DNA of 64,000 nt from positions 124,001 through 188,000 of the forward strand of contig JBEWZL010000126.1 in NCBI GenBank assembly GCA_045837725.1. The letters are read 5' to 3'. How positions within the stretch are numbered: the stretch's first letter is position 1; the number at the start of each line of letters is the position of its first letter. This document shows positions 10,920 to 21,389 of the stretch, piece by piece. A program made the translations under genes and the position numbers. This DNA is from Vermamoeba vermiformis (lineage: Eukaryota; Tubulinea; Echinamoebida). The notes below the pieces were generated by a model. It saw only the letters and a program-made list of their open reading frames with translations, did not search any database and had not been told where the DNA came from.

Positions 10920-11394
10920 TGACGTGCCTGTTTGGATCCAAACACAGGTAAAGAATTGATAAAATAAATGTTTTTTTTATCGGTTGCCCTGAGGTCTGAA
11001 TCGTGCTCATCTGAAGTCGGTTTGTTTCTAGCTGACAATTTCAATTTTTCTAGTCACTAGAAGTAACGATGCACAAAGCGGATGTGTACTCCGTTGTCAT
11101 GTTTCGGATCGCTGCGCCAACTTCAGATATGCACGAAACTACCCAAAAGGCGGTTTCGATGTTGTGACTAGAAACAAGTCACTGTAAAATCAGTAATTTT
11201 TACTTTTTATCTAATACCTTTTTAGGTGTAGAAGAATAATGAATTCGTACAAACATGTTTCAGGTACTTGAGACTATTTAAGTAGTTCATTACTGTAACG
11301 AGGGGTATCAATTAAATTTTTACAAAAATGGCGCCAAACAAACTTGACGTCAATGTGACACGCCAGAAGTGCCATTGTCCCATTTTTGACCACT
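10920..11394. other. intergenic between ankyrin paralogues
   Basis: No gene seen. It contains a repeated tcactag/ctagtc pattern around two copies of a short segment near 11030 and 11160 (tttctagtcac and gtgactagaaacaa), which are in inverted orientation. Confidence 0.4.
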
Positions 11395-14300
11395 ATGGAA
11401 CCAACAGCGGATGAAGCTGTCGATTTAATCGATGATTTATGGTGTAGAATATTTAATGGCTTGGACTGCAAGTTGAGGGCTTCACTCTTCCAGGTAATCC
11501 GGATGCGATCTGCCAGCAATGAACCAATTCGCAAATTGATTATTTTACGTAATATATTTAGGGTTTAAATAATTTTCTACGGAAATTAGAGCCCAAATCT
11601 TAATTTATTCTTGGTATTAATTTTGTGTTTCAAAAGGTTTGCAAGCGGTGGAAGGCGGTCGCATCCAACCCACGTTGTTGGACAACACTGGATGTCGAAT
11701 TTCATACTCAATCAGAGCCAAGATTAAGCAAAATAGTAGCTTCGTTTTGTCAATTCATAACCAACTACTGCTCTATGGCGACGCACGTGTGCATTACAAA
11801 AAAAGACGCTTATCATTTTTGGACGATTCTAATGACCTTGTTTCCACTTCGGCAACTGCGATATTTGAAGATCAGCGTCGACAGCAGAGACTACCGCGCT
11901 CGCCAAACCTTTGGATCTGCTACGTTTCCAAAGCCTGATTGGTCGAATCTGATTTATCTCAACTTGAATTTACCACCGTACAATATCTCTATTGACGGCC
12001 AGCAATGGGAGAGATTAACAGAGGTACGCTTCATTAATTAGGGTGTTCATTGTTTAATTAATTTAATAAGGGAGCCCCTAATCTTGAAGAGCTATATTTA
12101 AGTTGCACAGCAGTGGCAATGGGGAATCAAACTGCGCTGCTCAATGGCTTGCAAAACCTTCAAAAACTGAAGATATTGTACGCGGACTGGCACCAGAGTA
12201 TCGACAACGAGACTATTGTGAAGCATGTGCCTCAGCTACAAACGATAATTTCTACCAAGTCGCAAAATGATCAAGGAGGCAATTTTTTCAACCAGCCGAT
12301 GTTTAGAGGTCCAATTCCATTCGGAGGTCCTCCGCAACCTGTTGGCACACAAAACCAATCAAATGGTCCCAAGTACATCGGCAGCACTCTTGCGATTAGT
12401 TGCGATATGTTGCGGTCACGTGACTTGGAGATTGTGAAGAAGTTTGGGCACTTGCTATCGAAATCAAACTACGCTTTCTACTTCTCCGAGCAATTGGCCA
12501 CTATTGACCCCCCTGCACCACTGAGTGTACCTTTATTGCACTACTTGTTCAAAGAACTGAAGCTAGATATCAACTGCTGCACAACTCGAAGATCCGATCC
12601 GTTCGCGGTGGACTTGGTTCCAGCATTATTACCACCAGTCGCAGTAAGAGTACCCACCATCAAAGCATAACTAGTACTAATTGTTATTGCCAGTGGTATC
12701 CGCTAAATACAGTTCTGGATGACGTTGAACTGGTTCGAATTCTATTGGACTTCGGAGCAGATCCGAACTACCCAGCTGAAGGAGACTCACCATTAGGATT
12801 CCACAAAACTTCCAAAGAAAGCTGTATTCTTCTACTTGAGTACGGTGCAGACCCCCTGAAGAAAGTTGAAGGGTTGGCCGTAATGCGACGTTGGTTTGAC
12901 ATGTACTCCGATGCGGGTATATTGCGCTACTATTTAGTTGCAAATAATAGGTGCTTAATTAATTTGTGCCATTTTCAGAACTCATGGACGTGCTACTCGT
13001 TGCGTTAAACAAAGGTTTGGACATTAATCAGATTCTTGACGGATCGGACACAATTCTTGACGTATGTAATCTGTTAAAATATTTTCGGCAATGCCTAATG
13101 ATTCATACTAGCTCGCGATCACACGTAGACATAAGCGTACTGCTCAAGAGCTGCTGAAACTTGGAGCTCGTTGGACTCCTCCTTCGATGGACAAACTGAT
13201 ACTTTGGGACTCTAATTGGGTGCGTTATTCAAAAGCTAACGAACTGCTATAACTCTTGATATTAATATAATCCCAATTTGTAGTGGTCTGAAGTAATCCA
13301 AAGAGGAGATTTTGATGTTAGCCAATTACTTCTCAGCACTGCGTTGACAGCCGTCAAGTTGCGTCTTTATCCAATGGTGTAAGTACTCACATACCGCATA
13401 TCTTTCCGAAGAGTAGCTCTATAATACAAAATATCTAATTTTTTTTTTACGGCATGAAAGTCGAAAGTTCCTTCAAGATTTTCCGCGCGATCTTGACGAG
13501 CAAAATAGCTTCAGTTTAACACACTACATTTCATTACTGTTGCAAAGCAATACATATGGTTTAAACAGAAAAGTCAATCATAAAAAAGAAGGCTTTGGAT
13601 TTGGTGCACGTCCTACGACAGCCTCTAAAAAATCGTTCGAGGAAGTCAAAATTGAGTCGTCATCAACGGAATGGCAGTTATTGGGCCAAATGATCACCGA
13701 ACTCAATCTTGATGTCAATATGAAGACATCTACTGGCAAGACACCGTTGTTGTTAGTGTGCGAGAGTGAAAACCAAGTTGAAGCTTTCTTGAAGATATTA
13801 ATCGAAATGGGCGCAAATGTCAATGAGCCAGTAAGACCTATCGCCGAGTAAAGGCGTTCAAGTATACTTTCTGATGTCAAACTCGTAGGATCTTAATGGA
13901 TGGACGCCACTCCACGCAGCCTGTTTTGGAGGCCACTACAGTACGATGCAACTGTTGCTGTCACACGGCGCAAACATCAACGCACAAGATAAGCTTGGCC
14001 TCACCCCTATTATGGCAAGGGTATTATCGTCACACCATGGAGACCTATCGGATTTTATTGCCGTTGATTTCGACGTAACGCTCAAAGATAAGGTTGGTTT
14101 AGATCTTTCAAATGGCATTCTAACGAACTCTCAGTACACTCATAGATCGATCTTACACTTTCTCGCTGCTGTTGGGGCATATCAAGAGATTGCACTTCTA
14201 TTGGATAAGAAGCCTGAACTTGATATCAACTGTCGGTACGTGCCGGTCCAAACGATTACATTTTCGTGACATTTGCACTTAGTGACGTGCACGGGTTTAC

Positions 14301-16072
14301 TCCGCTTCATTATGCAGCAAAAATAGGCCACAACGACACGATGAAACTGCTCGTTGAACGTGGTGCAGATGTGAATGCCATGAGTGACACTTTGGCTTTG
14401 ACACGTAAGTACAAATACTTTATGAACTGATTCTGACGGTTAATTTGACAGCTATTGCGGTGTATTTAGCAAAACACAACCCAAAACATCCTTATCATCA
14501 GTACATCGAAACGTACATGAATATCGAGGCTACTACTGGTCACGTCATTGATGTTTATGTAGGAGCCAAGGAGTAAGTGGATCTTGTGCTACTTACGACA
14601 CTAACGACAACAAATTAAAGAGTTGGATCTCTTTGCAAGCTTACGCTAGCGCCTTGGACCGTAGTTGGTGGTATTAATAACGGGCGAGTGTAAGTTCGGC
14701 AAAAGGAAATTCAGTTTCCGTGGGTACTAGTACTAACACATTCAGTTTCCGATCGTCTCCGCCCACTTCTGGTGACAACCATTTTCTGCCATGGCCCACA
14801 AATTTATCGCTAAATGATCCGTTTGGAAACAACTTGTTGCACATAGTACGGTTTTTTTTTCTGGTTTTAAACGGATCTTGTACATCTAACGGTCATCACT
14901 TTTACAAAGCTTGTTAGAACACATTGCGTAGCATCTCTCATCAAGGAAGAACCAGAATTTGCTGAGTTTCACAAACTGTGGTCGAAACCAAACAAGCGCG
15001 GAACAACGCCATTCCACTTGTAAGATCCGATCTAACCTTTTCGAATCTCGAACTAACGTTATGTTTAGATTTGCCATGGATAATCAGTAAGTATATTTGG
15101 GTCATACAGTTTCTCTATTAATGTTTTGTAGGCTGTCACAGTTTGACAAGAACAATGAAATCGAATTTGTCAACAATTTTTTGATTTCACAACAACGCGA
15201 GCTGCTCTATAGCTTTAACAATAAGGATGAGCACGGAAAAACCGCTCTTGATTATTTCTTTTGCCATTCAAGTGTTCATCAGATCGCGGCAACGCTGGAC
15301 GAGATCCAAGGTACCAACTGCGACATCCGTTGGTTTTTCAAATTTGCTGATAAGTACTATTATAGGTATTAATTTCATGAGTCCTTCGGTCTATTCTCAA
15401 CCCACTTCGTTGCTTCATTCGGCTGTCAGTGGTGCAACTTTGACCAAAACTTTGTTGATGAGAGTCGCCACGATGGATCCCGATGCGTTGAATATGAAAA
15501 TCAACGGAAAAACCCCATTTATGATCTATATCGAAAAGGTAAGCAGTTTATGGCTAAAACGTTGCACCGAAGAAAAGAACTCTAACGATTAGCAGCTGTT
15601 AACCGACAATTTCAATGAGCAGCAAAGTGCGTTGTTGGATTGTTTCCTAGAATGCAAAGGTACTCGTGTTTATCGATGTAGCTTGGATATTCGAAACTGA
15701 CACTTGTTTCGCAGTGGATCTGAACGCTCAAGACAACGAAGGAAACACTGCTCTCCATTACGCATGCTACTTCTTCCATCTTGGTGCTTGGGATTATTAC
15801 ATGCAAAGTAATGCACTGGAAGAATCATCTGTGTTCAGTGTGACCTTATTCAAGCTTCTTGAAGGTAAAAACTGAGAACGAACAGATCTTCGATTTTTTT
15901 TTCCTTGTTCCCAAATCATATTGTTGTTAATATCATAATTCATTTAGGGGGAGCACGAGTCGATATTAAGAACAATGAGGGCCAGGCACCGATCGATATT
16001 CTGCCAAATCTGCTCCAACTCGACAGATCTCTTGTGCGATTGGTAGAAGAGCAAAAACGAGACAAAACTTAA
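11395..16072 (+). CDS. F-box/ankyrin-repeat protein B
   Basis: Tandem paralogue of gene A with the same exon order. Exon 1 (11395-11493) is the same length as in A and starts the F-box (LIDDLWCRIFNGLDCKL, then VCKRWKAVASNPRCW). The leucine-rich part ends with FPKPDWSNLIYLNLNL. It lacks the long FG insert and has only a short Gly/Pro stretch. Ankyrin units include DLNGWTPLHAACFGG and DVHGFTPLHYAAKIG. The region 15650-16055, introns included, is nearly identical to 9920-10180 plus 10735-10850 of gene A, while the 5' halves are far more diverged. This points to gene conversion at the 3' end. I checked the exons I needed for alignment but not every phase. The predicted role is an SCF adaptor, as for A. 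Confidence 0.82.
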
Positions 16073-16366
16073 TGCGACAATATTCCAATCAATAGCTGAA
16101 AATACAATAATCGGAACATAATAAAAACTGGATGAGCACGTTGGTAAAATACTTGCCGTCGTAAAACCGAAGATTGGCGATTCGATCTGAAGTTGAAACA
16201 ATAGAATACCGATTGCTTTTTAAAGCTGCATGTTGTCAATAGTTATCGCGAGGTGCGACTTGATAAAATGTAAGCTATTGCTAGAATGTACGGCCACGTG
16301 ATTTTTTCTATAGTCACGTGCTCGCAAAAGAAACGACAAATTTTTTGATGAATTTATTTAAAGCTG
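16073..16366. promoter_or_regulatory. promoter of orphan gene 1 with paired CACGTG boxes
   Basis: The region 16205-16366 is duplicated at 17070-17233. Both copies hold a GGCCACGTG box and a TAGTCACGTGCT box, 13-16 bp apart and 35-60 bp upstream of the ATG. CACGTG is the classic bHLH or bZIP target. Conservation in both copies of the duplication, together with the palindromes, supports a regulatory role. Confidence 0.55.
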
Positions 16367-16708
16367 ATGGAGAACAAGAACGACGACGAAGAAATATTTG
16401 AGATATTATTCCGAGTGTGGGAAAACGGCAAACCAACATATTTAACTGATAGATGCTTGTTGCGTCTTTTTGGTGTACGAACAATTAGTGATGGCGATAT
16501 CCTGCGGATTCCTGCTTCGAAGACTCTGCAGTGGAAAATAGCAAAGAGGGAAGCATTGTTTGAAGCACGGATCGCCGATCTCGAAGACATCCGAAGCAGA
16601 AAAAACATGACAACAAGTTTCCTGATCACAGGAGGCGATGACACTATTATTGAGTGCTGGTTAGTAAATCTACGAAACACGAAAAGAGAATGTAAAAAAA
16701 CAGTGTAA
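16367..16708 (+). CDS. orphan protein, tandem copy 1
   Basis: Single exon, 113 aa, of no family I recognise. It is acidic at the N-terminus (MENKNDDEEIFEILFRVWEN), with a central RIPASKTLQWK segment, a predicted helix (KREALFEARIADLEDIRSR) and a basic end with Cys (KRECKKTV). There is no signal peptide or membrane segment. The second copy at 17234 is about 85% identical and equal in length, which shows that this is a real conserved gene. The start ATG is fixed because it is conserved at the same place in both copies. Confidence 0.7.
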   Translation: MENKNDDEEIFEILFRVWENGKPTYLTDRCLLRLFGVRTISDGDILRIPASKTLQWKIAKREALFEARIADLEDIRSRKNMTTSFLITGGDDTIIECWLVNLRNTKRECKKTV

Positions 16709-17233
16709 ATACTCATGCAAAATGTAAATCCTCGCAGTAAAGACTCTCTAGTCTGCAAAAATTTTAAGATCGGCGGATGAAAGTGGTTTATATCAAATCC
16801 TCATCGTGCAAATTAATTCATGATCCGTATAACTGCAATACAGTTAGCATTCTGTATCATGTTATTGTTTTGAGGATAATCGCAAGAGGGAGAGCTTCAA
16901 CTCTAAAATCCGCATCCAGTCGTTGACACAAACTGCGTATGCAGCACCACAACCCTCATTCAAGGCCTATTTGAGGAATGTTAAATATGCGTACAATTCG
17001 GTTTGCAGCCAGTATGCATAGTAGTTGCTAAATCGAAGGAGATTGGTGATTCGATTCAGAGTTTACAATAGAATGCCGATTGTCTATTTTAAGATGCGTG
17101 TTGTCAATAGTTATCGCGAGGTGCGGCTTGATAAATGTAAGTTATTGCTATTAAAATATACGGCCACGTGTTTTCTATAGTCACGTGCTGCAAAAGAAAC
17201 AACAAAATTTTTGGTGAGCTTATTTTAAAGCTG
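16709..17233. promoter_or_regulatory. spacer and promoter of orphan gene 2
   Basis: From about 17035 the sequence repeats the upstream region of copy 1, including the two CACGTG boxes (near 17163 and 17182). The stretch 16709-17030 has no recognised feature. Confidence 0.5.
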
Positions 17234-17575
17234 ATGGAGAACAAGAACGACGACGAAGAAATATTTGAGATATTATTTAGAGTGTGGGAAAACAGCACAC
17301 CAACCTATTTAACTGATCGAGCCTTATTGCGGTTTTTTGGTGTCCGAACAATTAGTGACGGCGATATACTTCGAATTCCTGCATCCAAGACTCTGCAGTG
17401 GAAAGCAGAAAAGAGGGAAGCATTGTTTGAAGCGCGGATTGCCGATCTCAAAGACATCCGAAGCAGAAGAAACATGACGACAAGTTTTTTGATCAGAGGA
17501 GACTACAATATGATTATTGAGTGCTGGTTAGTAAATTTACGAAACACGAAAAGAGAATGTAAAAAAACATTGTAA
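17234..17575 (+). CDS. orphan protein, tandem copy 2
   Basis: 113 aa, a near copy of the gene at 16367. Changes concentrate in two places: residues 21-23 (STP for GKP) and around residues 88-93, where GDYNM replaces GGDDT. The acidic N-terminus, the RIPASKTLQWK segment and the basic tail are kept. Both copies lack stop codons or frameshifts, so both appear functional. Upstream in-frame ATGs (17168) exist, but the conserved start is the one at 17234. Confidence 0.7.
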   Translation: MENKNDDEEIFEILFRVWENSTPTYLTDRALLRFFGVRTISDGDILRIPASKTLQWKAEKREALFEARIADLKDIRSRRNMTTSFLIRGDYNMIIECWLVNLRNTKRECKKTL

Positions 17576-18002
17576 ATACTATCGATTAAAGACAAATTCT
17601 GCAAAGTAACGAATCCGCTCCTCTTGTACTACTTAATTATAATTTCAAATTTAGGTTTTACAACGTCGAACTGCATTTTAACAGCTAAGATCTGCAAAAA
17701 GCCAGATCCGCGGGTAATATTTTACTCTATTGGTTCGCGGGCCAATTTGGAGGCCAACCACAATTTTAGTTAACAACGAAGCATTTGGAAGCATTGAACA
17801 GGCAAATAGAATCAAAACCTAATTATGGATTTGTCACCAACGCGAAGTAAAATTCTCGCAATGTCCAAATTTAGATTTTTGTTCGTTATTGAAACTGGAG
17901 TTTATCCGCCAAATTCAGAACTTACTCGTTAATGAACTGAGCAACACAAAATAATAATAATCACGCACGTATTTTTCAAATCTTCGCTGTGCGCTATTCA
18001 CG
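17576..18002. other. intergenic, upstream of FSP1-RGS gene
   Basis: No gene or RNA recognised. It holds the 3' end of orphan copy 2 and the promoter of the next gene. Confidence 0.4.
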
Positions 18003-20985
18003 ATGGCACAAGAGGTAAGAACGGACACGTTTCAATCCAGATCTATTTTGAATTTATATTTAATAATTCCATTATAATAGAAGAAAAAAATTGTGGCTAT
18101 CATAGGCGGAGGATTTGCAGGCGTGCATATTGCGAAATATTTGGACAAAGACGATGATTTCAAAGTGATCCTGATTGACAATAAGGAATATTTTGAATAC
18201 TCACCGACTATGTTAAGAGCATTATTCACACCAGAAGAGGCTTCGTCGTTAATAGTTCATCACAGCAATTATTTAATTAATGGCGAGTTCGTACTCGGAG
18301 TTGCAGAGGAGTTACAAACCAAAAAGGTACCCAAAAACGGTTATAATTATTAATTATAGGATTATTTAAATTATATTGAAGCGTTCCGGGTAAATTTGAC
18401 GATGATTATGCCGTTGATTGCAAGATCAACATTTTTTACGCTTCTCACTAAAACTCCGAAATTACCACAACAATATACGAGCTATCAATATAGTTATTAT
18501 GTTATTTCTTCTTGATTTGCTTTATTTTTCAGCATCCGATGAAATCAATCTCCCTTTTAATCTCCCGATTATCTCATGAAACAAACGTCTATTTTGATAC
18601 ACATAATTTAAAAAAGATTCGCTGAAATTTTAAAATAGCTAATTAGAGTACATTCATAGGTTAAAGTGAGCGGCCGATGGATTGACTTCGATTACTGCGT
18701 GGTTTGTACTGGATGTCGCTTTGATAGCCTTTCACTGAAAGAAGAAAGCCTGAACAAAGGCTTATTTAATGACGAGCAGTCATTAATGCAAAATAAGCGG
18801 TATGTTAGCATTTTAAATGTGTCGTTGTGAATTATCCTGATTTGTTTTTTTCCCTGATCGCAGATCTTCCGTGCAGCGCAGCCGTCGCCTATCATCTCCG
18901 AATCCTAAAAGGGCTTCAGTTAACTTATCTTCACCTGCTCAATCACCATCGACACAACGGTCACTTAGTCCAACAAAAGCTCGCGGCAGATCGCCCTCGA
19001 CCGAGCCAAGTCTGACCAATAGCATTACTCCTCGTCGCAGTATCTCGCCGCGAGATATCGAGAGTATGTCTAATTCGTCTCGCGAGGACAGTCACGGGTC
19101 ACGGGATTCATCTCCGAGACCAGATCTAGCCGACACGATTTCAATGCTGTCGTCACCCCGTGGCAGCGATGGCCAAGTTAATTCAAAGAGGCTTAGTGTT
19201 GAGGCTAGAGTAAGGGCTGATACAATCACTTTGCAAGATCCAAAACGAAGATTCAGCATGTTCGACGTGGTTTATGAAGACGTGATTGAATATCGATTCT
19301 TCAAAAATTATTGCAAAGAAAGGCTGTGCATGGAGAATTTGTTGTTCATAGAGGCAGTTGATGAGTATCATCGATTATTCTATACTTGCACGAAGCGAGT
19401 AAGTTTTTGAATCAAGTTTATTAGCTGATCTAAATTTTATCTAAATTTTGCCTTTTTAGGAAATGCGACAGTTAATCAATTTTGTCAAAATATCGTATTT
19501 AAACGAGGGCGCTAAGTTCGAGGTTAATATGAGCTCAATCTACCGCGAAAATTTATTGAAGCAGATCACCGAGATCGAGAAGACTCCCGACGATCAATTG
19601 GTCTTAGATGAAAAGTTGTTCGATCAAGCACGAGCTCATGTCGTAGCCAATCTCAACGACGTGGTGTCAAGTTTCACTGAAGATATTGAACGATCCAGCA
19701 AGACCGTGCACGTGGACTACAGAATGCCGTCCATGCTCACTTCGTGCGAGTCCGTGAAAAGCGCCAAATCGATCGTGATTATCGGCGGTGGTCCCCTCGG
19801 TGTCGACGTGGCGGGCAGGATAGTATCGCAATATCCCGATAAGGTAAGTACTTCTGTCAAGTCTTATAAATCGGTCACTAATCGACCCTTGACAGCGTGT
19901 CACAATTATTCACGGCAAACCATCTCTCATTCATTACTTGGGAAAGAAAGCCTCAAAAGTTGTCACAAAGTACGTACCTAATCAATATATATAGTGGTAC
20001 TAAAATTTAGCCATGGATATGAAATAATGGTTGTGTGATCGGTGAGCGGATCTAACATATATTTTTTCACGATTAGTTTTTTGGTGGAAAGAGGCGTGCA
20101 ATTACGACTGAATGAACGGGCAGCAAAAGTCATCGCGTTGAATGCAAAACAATCAGTGCTGACTGACCGCGATGAGCTCTTGGAGGCAGATCAAGTGTTC
20201 ATTTGTGGTGGATCCGTCGGCAACACTGACTTTATGCACAAGTACTTTGGTCACGTGCTCACTGAACACGGAAAAATTCAAGTGAATCAGCACTTGCAAG
20301 TCAAAGGGCACACGCATTTGTTCGCTGTGGGAGATGTGACCGACATCCACGAAGAGAGATCGCACGAACGAGCGATTAGACACGCCGATCTATTTTTGGC
20401 TAATATTATGAGACTAGAAGCAAAACGAAATCTTAAGGCTCATTCACTGGTAAGAATAACTGAATCAGATCTCGCAAAAATTCAAAATTTCAGAAACTGA
20501 TTTTTTATTTTTAGGAGTTATTTAAGCATAAATATATTATTTCGCTTGGAAGTAATGGTGCTATGATGGTTGCAAAAGATAAAACTGTGACTGTTGGCGG
20601 TCACATTGCAAAACTTCATGTGAGCACCGAAAAGAAATTTTTGTCGGATCTGAAGGCAGCAGCGCACAAAAAGAAAAGAAAACGAAGAGTTTCTGCCCTT
20701 AGTAGTGGCAGCGACCGAAGTAATTCACCGGTTCGGATCACATCCAACACGAATCTAGTGCACCGAAACAGTTTTGACGAGTTAGAACTCTCTACGAGCG
20801 TTCAAAGTCCACGCGATCGTGCTCAAGATATTTTAATATTAAAAGAGAGCACTAGTCCGATACAATCTCCGAAGAAAAAGAAATTGACGACGAGTTCGAG
20901 CAAATCCACGGATGGGCCTGGAAGCCACGAAAAAGTGATGCAAGCGCCGAGTATTGCTAGTATTCCTGAAGAAGTAATGCAGTAA
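18003..20985 (+). CDS. FSP1/AIFM2-like NAD(P)H oxidoreductase with inserted RGS domain
   Basis: Eight exons (18003-18014, 18081-18326, 18660-18799, 18864-19398, 19460-19843, 19896-19969, 20077-20449, 20515-20985) give 744 aa with every phase consistent. Residues 5-132 are the FAD half, with IIGGGFAG at 11-18 and CVVCTGC. A Ser/Pro/Arg-rich linker (134-250) follows, then an RGS domain (about 262-390: ENLLFIEAVDEYHRLF, NMSSIYRENLLKQI, LFDQARAHVVANL). The NAD half resumes with IIGGGPLGVD at 418 and FAVGDVTD near 545. The tail is basic and Ser-rich. Human FSP1 reduces CoQ at membranes; RGS domains speed GTP hydrolysis by G-alpha. The insert lies just before the second Rossmann fold, between two halves that remain intact. 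Unlike human FSP1, it starts MAQE, so it lacks the N-myristoylation Gly. The function of the pair is not known. Confidence 0.88.
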
Positions 20986-21389
20986 TATTGGCATTGTTTT
21001 GTTGTAATATAGAAATGTAAATAGTGGACCAAATGCGTTTAATGCAACTTTGCACTTGTTTATTTCGTGAAGTACTTGCCAGAAAATTTAATCTAACAAC
21101 TATAAATATTACGCAACTAGATAGACTCGGCGTAGTCCAGCATCGTTCTGTCAGAAGGCTGTATGTCACCCGCTGACACTTTGACCTGTCAATTTTTCGT
21201 TGTCGAACAGCTAACTTAGTCAAATTGTACCGTCCTGTCAGAAAACTAATCATATAGATCTGACTACTAGGGTAGCTCTCTGTAGTGGCAAACTTATAAC
21301 CGAACTACTTGTTTTGTCATCTTTAAGTACGGATCTTAGCTGTAACATCAGAATTGTTTTGATCATGGTGCTTTTCCTGCAAAATTTAT
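20986..21389. other. convergent intergenic region
   Basis: The region lies between the stop codons of the FSP1-RGS gene (plus) and the MYRF-LRR gene (minus), so it contains two 3' ends. No other feature is seen. Confidence 0.4.
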
